A stretch of 64,000 nucleotides of DNA from JBCAXA01 sp039183535 (GCA_039183535.1 JBCDBO010000012.1:1-64000); one strand, 5' to 3'. Positions 50,256-58,587 are shown, numbered from the stretch's first letter. Notes: a model not told the origin generated them from the sequence alone. Program-made: numbers and translations.

Positions 50256-50291
50256 ATTTTGATTAAAATGATAAACATGCTTTTCGCGAAA
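50256..50291. promoter_or_regulatory. Palindromes in the LysR/oxidoreductase divergent promoter
   Basis: Two inverted repeats: ATTTTGATTAAAAT at 50256-50269 and TTTCGCGAAA at 50282-50291. LysR proteins usually bind a T-N11-A site between themselves and their divergent target; the first repeat fits that pattern loosely. Assignment to this LysR is inferred. Confidence 0.4.
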
Positions 50292-50315
50292 TGATTGTTC
50301 GTATATTTTTGGTTA

Positions 50316-51200
50316 ATGGACACGCTGTCGTTACGCTTATTTTCGAGAATCGCGGACTTAGGGTCGGTGACAGCGGCAGCGCGTGACCTTTCGTTATCGC
50401 CAGCCAGCGCGAGCGCGCGCCTCAGCAAACTTGAGGAAGTCGCGGGATTTCGTCTGTTCAACCGAACGACCCGTGCGGTCTCGCTGACAACAGCCGGCGC
50501 CGAATTTTTGCCCTACGCACAACAAGTCCTCGAAACGCTAGAAGCCGGTTTGAGCGAAGTACGCGGCCACGGCGCGGCGGCCCAAGGTCGATTGCGGATG
50601 ACGATGCCTGGCTCGTTTGGCCGACTGCACGTCATCCCAACACTGGCTGACTTTCAGAGTCGCCATCCGCTCGTCAGCCTTGATCTGCGACTCTCGGACG
50701 AAGTCCTTAACATCGTTGAAGGGGCTTATGATCTCGTCATACGGAACGCACCTTTGGAGGACAGCACGCTGGTCGCTCGCCGGCTTGCTGCAGACCGGCG
50801 GACACTGGTCGCCTCTCCCGCGTACATCCAGCGATATGGCAGTCCGTCTACACCCAGCGAGTTATCGGAACACCGATGCGTTGTACTCGCGGGTCATCAC
50901 AAGTGGAAGTTTCAATCGGAGCAGGTTGTTGAGCCACCGCATTCGGTCATCGTCAACGACGGAGAGGCCATGCGTACGTTGATTGAAAACGGCGTTGGAA
51001 TCGGGGTCCAATCGCAGTGGATAGCCAGCGAGCACTTGCGCGATGGTCGTCTCATCCCGGTGCTGCACGATGACCCTCTTGCTAGCGAGACCGCGATTTG
51101 GGCGCTTTATCCCAGCAACCGCATCGTCGCTCCGAAAGTCCGAGTGATGATTGACTTTCTGCTTGAGCAGTTCCAACCGGTACCGCCGTGGGAGCGCTGA
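50316..51200 (+). CDS. LysR-family transcriptional regulator
   Basis: 294 residues from the ATG at 50316. The N-terminal helix-turn-helix is clear: TLSLRLFSRIADLGSVTAAA, RDLSLSPASASARLSKLEEV, FRLFNRTTRAVSLTTAGAEF. The C-terminal effector domain has RLRMTMPGSFGRLHVIPTLA, DLRLSDEVLNIVEGAYDLVI and TLVARRLAADRRTLVASPAY. It is of the small-LTTR type with a short linker. Divergent from the reductase/DUF1330 pair; the beta-lactamase lies downstream on the same strand, so it may or may not be a target. Confidence 0.92.
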   Translation: MDTLSLRLFSRIADLGSVTAAARDLSLSPASASARLSKLEEVAGFRLFNRTTRAVSLTTAGAEFLPYAQQVLETLEAGLSEVRGHGAAAQGRLRMTMPGSFGRLHVIPTLADFQSRHPLVSLDLRLSDEVLNIVEGAYDLVIRNAPLEDSTLVARRLAADRRTLVASPAYIQRYGSPSTPSELSEHRCVVLAGHHKWKFQSEQVVEPPHSVIVNDGEAMRTLIENGVGIGVQSQWIASEHLRDGRLIPVLHDDPLASETAIWALYPSNRIVAPKVRVMIDFLLEQFQPVPPWER

Positions 51201-51383
51201 ACCTGATGGCATCGAGCATGTACGGATAGGTCGATATGGCGCTACGAGGATACAGCTCACGTACCAATCCAAGTTCCACGGCGACTCCCGGTTGGCGGGC
51301 ACCATTGCTACGCGTTAGGACACTTTTTCGCCACAATTGGGCGGTCTACTAAACACTCGGTAGTTGCATTGAGAATCGCTGCG

Positions 51384-52334
51384 ATGAAGGCTTTTCGACC
51401 GCTAGTTCTTGTAGTCATAACGCTCGTCACCGTGACAGTGCTGACGCTGGCGCGGGCCGGTGACGATCGCTCGGTGGTACTCAGCCAGGCGATTGCCGCT
51501 CAAGAGAACGCCTTGGACAACCGCATCGGTGCATTCGTACTCGATACATCCACCGGACGTTTGTTCGGGTACCGAGCGGATGAGCGCTTCGCGATGGCAT
51601 CGGCATTTAAGATATTGTTGGCCGGCGCTGTACTCGCTCGCATCGATGCTGGCGACTTTACGCTCGACACAACATTACCGATGGCGGGTGTCGAGATTCA
51701 GCCGCATTCCCCAGTGACTGGAAAACTCGATAAAGAAGCGCACATATCGATTGCATCGCTTTGCCAAGCCGCTGTCGAGACAAGCGACAACACGGCAACC
51801 AACATGTTACTCGATCTGCTCGGCGGGCCGGGTGCATTCACTGCAGACATGCGGAGGCTGGGCGATGCGGTCACTCGCATCGATCGACGGGAGCTAGCAC
51901 TCAACAGCAACATACCAGGCGACCCACGCGATACCAGTACACCGGCCGCCATGGCGACGAGCTTAGCGGCGTTCCTGCAGCCCGGCACTCTGTCCACAGT
52001 GCACCGACACCAATTGATCAGTTGGTTGCAAGGCTCGGTGACCGGCAAAGCACGGCTGCGCGCGGGCTTACCGAAGGATTGGCAGGTCGGCGATAAAACC
52101 GGTACCGGGCGTAATGGGGCCGTAAACGATGTCGCCGTTGCTTGGCCGAGCGATGAGTCGCCGTTGATCGTCGTTGTCTTAATGGACGGCGGCAAGGCGG
52201 ATGTTGCGGCCCATAATGCAGCCCATGCGGCCATCGGCGGTGCCGTCACCGCTTGGATGACGCAGCTAGAGGGCGAGCAACAGCTCAGTGACTCGGTCGG
52301 GGTCGATCAACATGCCGAGGCGCTGCGTCGGTAG
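51384..52334 (+). CDS. bla: Class A beta-lactamase
   Basis: 316 residues with signal PLVLVVITLVTVTVLTLARA. All class A motifs are present: S-x-x-K in FAMASAFKILLAGAVL, S-D-N in AAVETSDNTATNMLLD, E-x-x-L-N in RRELALNSNIPGDPRDTSTP (general base Glu), K-T-G in WQVGDKTGTGRNGAVND. It hydrolyses beta-lactams in the periplasm; the spectrum cannot be read. The last 20 or so codons (EGEQQLSDSVGVDQHAEALR) lie beyond the usual end and overlap the convergent hydrolase gene. ATG at 51384 is preferred to a TTG 15 bases earlier. Confidence 0.94.
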   Translation: MKAFRPLVLVVITLVTVTVLTLARAGDDRSVVLSQAIAAQENALDNRIGAFVLDTSTGRLFGYRADERFAMASAFKILLAGAVLARIDAGDFTLDTTLPMAGVEIQPHSPVTGKLDKEAHISIASLCQAAVETSDNTATNMLLDLLGGPGAFTADMRRLGDAVTRIDRRELALNSNIPGDPRDTSTPAAMATSLAAFLQPGTLSTVHRHQLISWLQGSVTGKARLRAGLPKDWQVGDKTGTGRNGAVNDVAVAWPSDESPLIVVVLMDGGKADVAAHNAAHAAIGGAVTAWMTQLEGEQQLSDSVGVDQHAEALRR

Positions 52335-53072
52335 ATCAACCCAATCCCAACCAGCCGTTTTGGCCGGTCCGAACATTGCGGCACTGGTTTGCCGATACTC
52401 TTGCCCAACGCAGTGCACATACGCGCGCGGCAGGCCCTTCCAGCCACCGTTTGCGAACGATACCGCATCGGTCCATTGCTTCGCGGGGTGGTAGGTCAGT
52501 CGCTGGCGTACCGATGCTGCGAGCGCAGGATACTGATCCGGCTCGATCAACATCCGCAACGGGTACTCGGCGAAGAAGTCCATCAGGTAGCCGTCGATAA
52601 AGCGGCTTTGGCGTTGCTGCCACCAGTCGGGCCAAGCACCGTCGTCATCACGCATGACCCACGCGGGCCGGTCTGGTGTTGGTATGAACGCGTCGAAAAA
52701 AACGACGCGTCGAATCCGCTCGCGTAATGCATCGCAAACACCGGTGGCCGTTATGCCGCCGAACGAATGTGCCACCAATGTGACATCGTCGAGGCCTTCG
52801 TAGTCGATGACCCGTACAACATCGTTGATATGCGTTTCAAGACCGACATCTGGCGTTACCAGATGAGCGCGCTCACCGACGCCTGTACACGTAACGGCGA
52901 AAGCGCGATGCCCAGCACGGATTAATCGATTCGCGACCGGCGTCCAAACCCAACCGCCATGCCAAGTCCCGGGAATCAGTACATAGTCACGGCTCGGAGA
53001 CGCGGCGGCTGTAAGCCGGTTGGTCGCCGCCAGGCCGAGCGACGCGGCGAGGCAGTCGCGACGAGTTAGCAC
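52266..53072 (-). CDS. Exported alpha/beta hydrolase lacking the catalytic His
   Basis: 268 residues from a GTG start. N-terminus LTRRDCLAASLGLAATNRLT is a Tat-like signal. The oxyanion/lid region is YVLIPGTWHGGWVWTPVANR; the nucleophile elbow is TLVAHSFGGITATG with Ser. The usual C-terminal L-x-T-G-H-x-x-M reads LPTQRLGMLIDPD, with Arg in place of the catalytic His. That piece lies exactly in the 69 bases that overlap the beta-lactamase. It resembles the EstC/salicylate-esterase-like group of esterases. Activity is doubtful. Confidence 0.82.
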   Translation of the reverse strand: MLTRRDCLAASLGLAATNRLTAAASPSRDYVLIPGTWHGGWVWTPVANRLIRAGHRAFAVTCTGVGERAHLVTPDVGLETHINDVVRVIDYEGLDDVTLVAHSFGGITATGVCDALRERIRRVVFFDAFIPTPDRPAWVMRDDDGAWPDWWQQRQSRFIDGYLMDFFAEYPLRMLIEPDQYPALAASVRQRLTYHPAKQWTDAVSFANGGWKGLPRAYVHCVGQEYRQTSAAMFGPAKTAGWDWVDLPTQRLGMLIDPDRVTELLLAL

Positions 53073-53105
53073 AGGCGCACACCGGGGTTGGTGCGCCGCC
53101 GCGGA

Positions 53106-53522
53106 CTACGCATCGAACAGGGCCGCAAACCGAGATTTGATCGTGGCAATGTCGAGCTCGTCGCGCTGCTCGGACAAAAACCACTCATAGCCACTCGGGC
53201 AACGAACTAAGGCTTGACGTGCCCCATGAAATTGATCCTCGGGCGTGCGCAGCACCTCAGCACCCGCTCGCTTGGCCTTGTCAGTCGCCGTATCGCAATC
53301 AGCAACCGGCACAACGAATCGAGCCGATGACCCTGCCGCCGCAGCCGCGCCGGTTTCCGCGAGCATCAATGTCGCACCGAACATCGACAGCTCCGCATGC
53401 ATCACCGATTGGTCTGGACCGACTAAACGATACTGTTCTTCGGCCGCAAATGCTGCAACGTAGAACGCTATTGCTGAGTCTGCGTCAGTAACACCAAGAT
53501 AAATCATTGGACCTGCGCCCAT
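53106..53522 (-). CDS. Single-domain VOC-superfamily protein
   Basis: 138 residues from the ATG at 53522. MIYLGVTDADSAIAFYVAAF, ELSMFGATLMLAETGAAAAA, RFVVPVADCDTATDKAKRAG, LVRCPSGYEWFLSEQ. The layout resembles the PhnB-like or glyoxalase-type VOC proteins. Starts about 110 bases from the two-domain VOC gene on the opposite strand. Function not readable. Confidence 0.82.
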   Translation of the reverse strand: MGAGPMIYLGVTDADSAIAFYVAAFAAEEQYRLVGPDQSVMHAELSMFGATLMLAETGAAAAAGSSARFVVPVADCDTATDKAKRAGAEVLRTPEDQFHGARQALVRCPSGYEWFLSEQRDELDIATIKSRFAALFDA

Positions 53523-53635
53523 CGCCGAACCCTCTGTCTGCAATCGCTGCCAGTAGCAACTGCGATCATCTGCTGCGCGCGTGATCAAACGACAGTACGG
53601 CGTTATGCTGTGGGAATCCAGAGAAAGGTGCAGCA

Positions 53636-54547
53636 ATGGTCAATGCATGGCGAACGGTATCGATCGGTGTTGCCGACTTCGACGCCGTCAAACGGTTGTG
53701 GCTCGAACAAATGGCCTTCGAATTGCTGGCCGAGCGGCATGGTGCGGACGCACACCTGGGTGCGCTATGGAACATCCCGCCCGAGATGATCGCTCACCAG
53801 TGGCTTATTGGCTGTGCCGGTATCGATGCCGGTCGAATGCATCTGGTGCAATTCGCGAGTGACGTACCCGCAGTTAGAGACGGCGCGGCTGCGTTCGACT
53901 TGTGCCCAAAGAATCTGGACATCTATGTCGACGACATCGCAGCTCGGGTCACCGATCTCAAAGCAGCTGGGTTTCAGTTTCGCACCGAATCGTACAGCGA
54001 TGTCCACGCGCCCGATGGAACCGAGTTTCGTGAGATTCACTTGCCATCGCACGATTCGATCAACGTCGTCTTGCTAGAAGTCGTTGGCAAGTCGTTACCG
54101 TTTACTAATGCGGGCTTCGCCGGTGTCGGGCCGTTAGTCGTGACCGTTGCCGACGCCAGCGCGGAAGCCGCATTTTATGAGTCACTTGGGTTTTCGCCGC
54201 TCGCGCATAACGTGTTGTCGGGCCCGGTCATTGAACAAATGATCGGCTTACCGGCCGGTGCCAGTTTGGATATCACGATGCTCGGCGACGAAGCGCAACC
54301 ATTCGGTGAAATGGAGATCATTCAATACGGTGGTACCAATGGCCGTGACCTCTACCCGGCTACACAGCCACCGGCGCGCGGCATCGTAGACATTCACCTA
54401 CACGCTGATGACCCAGCCGCTCTCGCCGCGACGCTCGATTGCCCCGTTGAAACCTGTTCTGTCGGCGAGACGTTGCTGGCGGCGGGGCCAGCTTATCGGC
54501 TGCGCTCGCCCGCCGGTATGGCGGTGACCTTGTGGCCGACACACTAA
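53636..54547 (+). CDS. Two-domain VOC-superfamily protein
   Basis: 303 residues with GAGAAAGG upstream. First module ATVSIGVADFDAVKRLWLEQ-like start (RTVSIGVADFDAVKRLWLEQ), LDIYVDDIAARVTDLKAAGF, and TEFREIHLPSHDSINVVLLE; second module VGPLVVTVADASAEAAFYES and GIVDIHLHADDPAALAATLD, ending in RLRSPAGMAVTLWPTH. Each half keeps the G/H strand and the closing Glu or Val-Thr-Leu strand. It lies upstream of the riboswitch but is not known to be under it. Substrate unknown. Confidence 0.82.
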   Translation: MVNAWRTVSIGVADFDAVKRLWLEQMAFELLAERHGADAHLGALWNIPPEMIAHQWLIGCAGIDAGRMHLVQFASDVPAVRDGAAAFDLCPKNLDIYVDDIAARVTDLKAAGFQFRTESYSDVHAPDGTEFREIHLPSHDSINVVLLEVVGKSLPFTNAGFAGVGPLVVTVADASAEAAFYESLGFSPLAHNVLSGPVIEQMIGLPAGASLDITMLGDEAQPFGEMEIIQYGGTNGRDLYPATQPPARGIVDIHLHADDPAALAATLDCPVETCSVGETLLAAGPAYRLRSPAGMAVTLWPTH

Positions 54548-54611
54548 TCCTCGAGAAAGTTTTACATAAGCGAACGAGATCGTTGACAGGGCGATTGTGT
54601 CGTAGCACTCT

Positions 54612-54697
54612 CGGCGGGTGATAAAGGCACACCTTCCGAAAGGAAGGGTCGCAAAGCTACCGGTCTAAGGGGATACCTATGACAGCGGAGTTGCCCA
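54612..54697 (+). ncRNA. GEMM-I (cyclic di-GMP class) riboswitch aptamer
   Basis: The segment reads GGTGATAAAGGCAC, ACCTTCCGAAAGGAAGG, GTCGCAAAGCTACC, GGTCTAAGG, GGATACCTATGACAGC, GGAGTTGCC. It shows the GEMM pattern: P1b hairpin CCTTCC with GAAA loop and GGAAGG, the highly conserved GCAAAGC, and a second hairpin whose UCUAAG...UAUGA fits the 11-nucleotide GAAA-tetraloop receptor. The position equal to G20 of Vibrio Vc2 seems to be G, which favours c-di-GMP over cGAMP. Located ahead of the FAD-linked oxidase at 54863. Known class; ligand inferred. Confidence 0.85.
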
Positions 54698-54701
54698 GCA
54701 A

Positions 54702-54718
54702 GGCGGCAGATAGCCGCC
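54702..54718 (+). promoter_or_regulatory. GC hairpin between aptamer and expression platform
   Basis: GGCGGC, loop AGATA, GCCGCC. A strong short stem directly after the aptamer that likely insulates it from the expression platform. No U-tract, so it is not a terminator. Confidence 0.5.
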
Positions 54719-54720
54719 AA

Positions 54721-54862
54721 CTCGAGGCCTCCATTCGCGTTCTTGCCAACCACTGGTCAAACCGTGGTCGTGTCCGCGTGTCTCAGGTTCGCAGATTCGG
54801 TGCTTTGCGCCCTTCCTTGGAAGGTGTGCCGCCCCCAATGGCCGACAGGAGGCAAGCTCGAG
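54721..54862 (+). promoter_or_regulatory. Riboswitch expression platform with anti-SD and anti-aptamer arms
   Basis: Two alternative pairings are visible. First, 54721-54732 (CTCGAG, GCCTCC) is complementary to 54848-54862 (GGAGGC, AAG, CTCGAG), which would hide the AGGAGG ribosome site and the bases up to the ATG of the oxidase. Second, 54799-54830 is the inverted copy of 54626-54661: GCACACCTTCC, GGAAGGG, CGCAAAGC, ACC recur as reverse complements with four bases of indels. The two pairings cross each other, so they exclude each other. This gives a ligand-bound OFF state by simple logic, which is inferred. Confidence 0.7.
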
Positions 54863-56254
54863 ATGCGCAACGCACAGATGATCGATTGGCGCCGAAGCGC
54901 AAAGGCGCGTAAGGAAAAAGACCACAACATCCGGCGCGGTGCCGGCGGCGAAAGAACCGCCATCATCAAGCCGAACAACATCGCGACACTTGTTGCGACA
55001 CTCGGCATCGAGCAGCAGCGCTCCCAACCGATTCGTGCGCTAGGCGCTGGCAGCGCCGCCACCGCCTGTAACACTGCCGCCGGCGGCACGCTGGTCGACA
55101 TGACCGAGCTCACCAAGGTCATCGAACACACCGATGACTACATTCGCGTCCAAGCGGGGATGCGAATCACCGAACTAACAGCGCTGCTCGCCACTCGTGG
55201 CCAAGAAATACCGGGTTGTCTCGACATGCCCGACCGAACGGTTGGCGGCGCAGTAACCAGTGCATCGTTCGGACCGTCCTGCGCCGCCGATGGCGCTCTA
55301 TTCGCGCGTAACGTTTTGGAAATGACGGTCGTTACACCGGAAGGCAAATTGCTGCGGATCGATCAGTCCCGTAAAGAACACCTCAGTGTATTCCGTATGA
55401 GTTATGGCTTACTCGGGATCGTTGCCGAGGTCACGCTGCGGGTACGCGAACAGCGACCAATGATTCGTCGTCACAAAAAAGTCCCGATAGAGCAATTCAC
55501 CAACGAGTTTGATCGGCTCATCGATTCGCCGTTGGGCCTAAAGTTCTACTTAATGCCGTTTAAAGGCTTGGTGTATACCGAGTTACGACGCTTCGATGAA
55601 ACCGGTGGCAACACCAAACGACTGCCGTGGAAGCTCAAAGACTGGGGCGAGACAGCCGTACTGCCGAGTATCTGCGGCGGTATTAATTCGCTGGTACCAA
55701 TATCGAGCGTTCGCTACTCGCTGATCGACCAAGTTCAGGGCGTTGGTCAAACCCTGTTCAACAATCGACTGGTTGCTGGCGGTACAGCCAGCGAGGAAAC
55801 ACTGGGTTCCACAAGCAACCGGCTACCGCGACCGACATTGAAATACTCGACGTGGTGTTTCCCGGCAGCCGACTTCGGCATCGTTGTGCAGGCTTACCAA
55901 GCCTTCTGCCGAGACTATTATCGCGAGAATAAATTCCGCTGCGATATGCCCAGTGTCGGTTTCCGCTTAGCCGTCGATCGCTCTGCGCTGCTAAGCCCCT
56001 CGTTTGAAGAGCCGATGATCGCGCTGCGCGCGACCAGTACGCCGCATGCGAGTTGGGAGGACTTTGCGCTAGAGTATTCAACGTTCGCGCGCCAATGGGG
56101 CGGTGTCCCAATTTTCAACCAAAGCGTTAATGTCGAGATGGACTATGCAGCAGAAGCGTATGGATCACGCCTCGAGTTTTTCCGGCGAACCCGCCGACAA
56201 CTCGATCCGGATAACCGCTTACTAAATCCCTTTCTCGCACAATATTTCTGTTAA
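54863..56254 (+). CDS. FAD-linked oxidase under riboswitch control
   Basis: 463 residues from ATG 54863, which sits nine bases after the AGGAGG site used by the expression platform. FAD-binding PCMH domain: IKPNNIATLVATLGIEQQRS, IRALGAGSAATACNTAAGGT, RVQAGMRITELTALLATRGQ, PDRTVGGAVTSASFGPSCAA, VVTPEGKLLRIDQSR and FRMSYGLLGIVAEVTLRVRE. The C-terminus ends in LDPDNRLLNPFLAQYF, the LNP signature of alditol/lactone oxidases. Typical members oxidise sugars, lactones or hydroxy acids. A distant relative is at 15990. Followed by a bidirectional terminator. c-di-GMP control of such an oxidase is not something I know described. Confidence 0.9.
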   Translation: MRNAQMIDWRRSAKARKEKDHNIRRGAGGERTAIIKPNNIATLVATLGIEQQRSQPIRALGAGSAATACNTAAGGTLVDMTELTKVIEHTDDYIRVQAGMRITELTALLATRGQEIPGCLDMPDRTVGGAVTSASFGPSCAADGALFARNVLEMTVVTPEGKLLRIDQSRKEHLSVFRMSYGLLGIVAEVTLRVREQRPMIRRHKKVPIEQFTNEFDRLIDSPLGLKFYLMPFKGLVYTELRRFDETGGNTKRLPWKLKDWGETAVLPSICGGINSLVPISSVRYSLIDQVQGVGQTLFNNRLVAGGTASEETLGSTSNRLPRPTLKYSTWCFPAADFGIVVQAYQAFCRDYYRENKFRCDMPSVGFRLAVDRSALLSPSFEEPMIALRATSTPHASWEDFALEYSTFARQWGGVPIFNQSVNVEMDYAAEAYGSRLEFFRRTRRQLDPDNRLLNPFLAQYFC

Positions 56255-56256
56255 AC

Positions 56257-56289
56257 AAAAAAGCCGGGGTGTCACCACCCCGGCTTTTT
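56257..56289. terminator. Bidirectional intrinsic terminator
   Basis: AAAAAGCCGGGGTG, loop TCAC, CACCCCGGCTTTTT: a 9-pair GC-rich stem flanked by A on one side and T on the other, so it stops transcripts from both the FAD oxidase and the convergent receptor gene. Its place right after the stop and before the receptor is ideal. Confidence 0.9.
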
Positions 56290-56313
56290 GTCGTGCGTAA
56301 ACGCTTGCCTCGC

Positions 56314-58587
56314 TTAGAAGTCCCACTGCAACTCCAAGCCGACACGGCGACCCCGCATCAGCGGTGCGAATGTGCCGCCGAGCGGTACCGGACCAAGCAG
56401 GGGCGGTAGCTGTGTATCGTTGCCGTGCTGTACTTCGTTCGACAGGTTGTTGCCGTACAACGTCAAACGCGCACCGGCTTCGATGAAGTCGAAGCTGATG
56501 CTTGCATCGATACGGTTTTGCTCGTTTAGGAAACCGCGGTTGTCATCAGTGTAGGCGGCCTCATCGCGATAGGCGTAGTTCGTGTTAAATACCACCTCGC
56601 CGAAATTGGTCGGCACGAAGTACGAGATGCCGGCGTTCAACGTCAGCGGCGCCAACCGCGGAATATCGAGCGACTCGTCTGCGCCGTCGATGTTGCCATC
56701 GCCATTCAGATCAAACAAAACGTTTGAGTAGTCACTGTCTACGTAACCGATCGCCCCATTAAAGACGAAGTTATCGGTAAGCGACACCGTGAGGTCGAGC
56801 TCGACGCCCCAAATGTCAGCATCGGCTGTGTTGCGAATGACCTGTACGACACCGGCGAATGGATCAGCGAGGTTGATTTCGCGCTGCAAATCAGACATCT
56901 GATTGAAGAAGACAGCACCGTTGAAACGTGCATTGCCCGGCTCGGATTTAAAGCCAATCTCGAACGAATCGATCTGCTCGTCTTCAAACGGGCCAGGCCC
57001 CAGGTTAACCGTGTCGATCGCCGTGTTGCGGAAGTTGTAACCGCCAGCGCGGAAAGCACGCGCCCAGTGACCGTAGAAACGTAGCGACTCGTTAGCCTCG
57101 TACGTTAGACCGATTTTTGGCGACAGATTGTCGGTTGAGAACTGATCAACAAAATCGAATGGGCATCGAGCTGTCGAGCGGTTGTCGTTTTGGGCGACGA
57201 CGCACTGCGAGTTTACGTTCCGGACCAACGAAGCGATCCAAACGTCTTTGTCTTCTTCCGTGTACCGAATACCCAAGTTGACGCCCCAACGATCGCCAAG
57301 GAGAAAATCGCCTTGGACAAACAGACCGACGGTTTTATGGTCCTGCACGCCGCCGCCATCCTGCGTAAGCGCACCACCGAGCAACCGCCGTCCTTCGCCG
57401 TAGTTGATGTTCTGCTCGAAGAAAAATGCACCGGTCGTGAAGTTCAGTGCGCCGTCTAAGAAGGTACCGTTGTAACGCAACTCATTGGAGACCTGATCCT
57501 GCACAATCGAGGCATCAGCGTGGAACAAAAACGCCGGCGTTGAATCGATATCGCTGGTCGTCAGCTGCTCGAATTCACGCCAACCGAATATGTTGGTAAT
57601 CGTGCCGTCACCGAATGGAACACCGATGTTTGCCTCGACGATGAACTGATTCCATTCCGAATCGTTTGAGCCGCGCTCGTCGATCGCAAAGTCGAACGAG
57701 TCGCGGTCGAAGTTAACGATCTGGCCATCGATGCCATCACCATTGGTGTGTGACTGGCCGGCTGGGCCCTGGCCCTCGGTATCGCCGGTTTCGTATTTTA
57801 GGATGAGCTCCAAAATGTCGTTCGGCGTGAACTTCAATGCACCACGAACGACAGTTGTCTGATTCTCGCCGAACGGCTGGCCGTCGAGTCCGTTTTCGAA
57901 CCAGCCATCGTCTTCGTTTTGGTAGACGGCGAGCTTGCCGCTTAAGACATCTTCGATCATCGGTCCAGACAACACCGCTTGCGCGTAGAAATTCGCACCC
58001 GTACCGCGTGCACCGGACTCTGCCGCGACCTTACCTTGAAAAACGAACTCATCAGTGGGGTCGGCTGTGTTGATCAGAATCGCACCACCGGTCACGTTAC
58101 GACCGAACAACACGCCTTGCGGGCCACGTAGCGCCTCGACCGACTCCAGGTCGAACGTGTCGGTGATGACGCCTTGGTTAATCCCAAGATAAATCCCGTC
58201 GACGAATACGCCTACGGCGGGATCGATCGACGGGATCGACGAATTGACGCCGAGGCCACGGATCGCGAAGTTCGCCGAACCCGGTGCGGTGCCGATGTCG
58301 TCCAGCGAAATATTCGGCATCTTGAAACTAAGATCGCCGACGTTGCGAACCTGGAAGGCGTCGAGCTGATCCGTACCGAAAGCCGTGATGGCAACCGGGG
58401 CACTTTGAGCGTCGACACCGCCGGCTTTTTTCGTTGCCGTAACAACGACAACGTCGAGGATGCCTTGGGCACCCGATGTCGGCTCGTCATCGGACTGCGC
58501 GGTTGCAACTGAGACACCGGCGACTGACAACGCAGCCGTCGACAACGTAGCAAGAAAGACCGACCGTGCGGTCCGAGGAATGTTCAT
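56314..58587 (-). CDS. TonB-dependent outer-membrane receptor
   Basis: 757 residues from the ATG at 58587. Signal peptide VFLATLSTAALSVAGVSVATAQ. The plug opens with DVVVVTATKKAGGVDAQSAP, then VGDLSFKMPNISLDDIGTAP, FAIRGLGVNSSIPSIDPAVG and VEALRGPQGVLFGRNVTGGA. A 22-strand barrel follows and ends in the aromatic LELQWDF. No STN domain, so it imports substrate without sigma signalling. Of the kind that carry large ligands (oligosaccharide, haem or vitamins) in gammaproteobacteria with many receptors. Substrate unknown. The upstream DUF1223 gene is on the same strand, but about 100 bases away. Confidence 0.93.
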   Translation of the reverse strand: MNIPRTARSVFLATLSTAALSVAGVSVATAQSDDEPTSGAQGILDVVVVTATKKAGGVDAQSAPVAITAFGTDQLDAFQVRNVGDLSFKMPNISLDDIGTAPGSANFAIRGLGVNSSIPSIDPAVGVFVDGIYLGINQGVITDTFDLESVEALRGPQGVLFGRNVTGGAILINTADPTDEFVFQGKVAAESGARGTGANFYAQAVLSGPMIEDVLSGKLAVYQNEDDGWFENGLDGQPFGENQTTVVRGALKFTPNDILELILKYETGDTEGQGPAGQSHTNGDGIDGQIVNFDRDSFDFAIDERGSNDSEWNQFIVEANIGVPFGDGTITNIFGWREFEQLTTSDIDSTPAFLFHADASIVQDQVSNELRYNGTFLDGALNFTTGAFFFEQNINYGEGRRLLGGALTQDGGGVQDHKTVGLFVQGDFLLGDRWGVNLGIRYTEEDKDVWIASLVRNVNSQCVVAQNDNRSTARCPFDFVDQFSTDNLSPKIGLTYEANESLRFYGHWARAFRAGGYNFRNTAIDTVNLGPGPFEDEQIDSFEIGFKSEPGNARFNGAVFFNQMSDLQREINLADPFAGVVQVIRNTADADIWGVELDLTVSLTDNFVFNGAIGYVDSDYSNVLFDLNGDGNIDGADESLDIPRLAPLTLNAGISYFVPTNFGEVVFNTNYAYRDEAAYTDDNRGFLNEQNRIDASISFDFIEAGARLTLYGNNLSNEVQHGNDTQLPPLLGPVPLGGTFAPLMRGRRVGLELQWDF

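Noticed and set aside
54679..54912. 77-residue open frame starting inside the riboswitch
   Set aside because: Overlaps the aptamer and platform, Arg-rich, out of frame with the oxidase and no ribosome site; RNA structure explains the region better.
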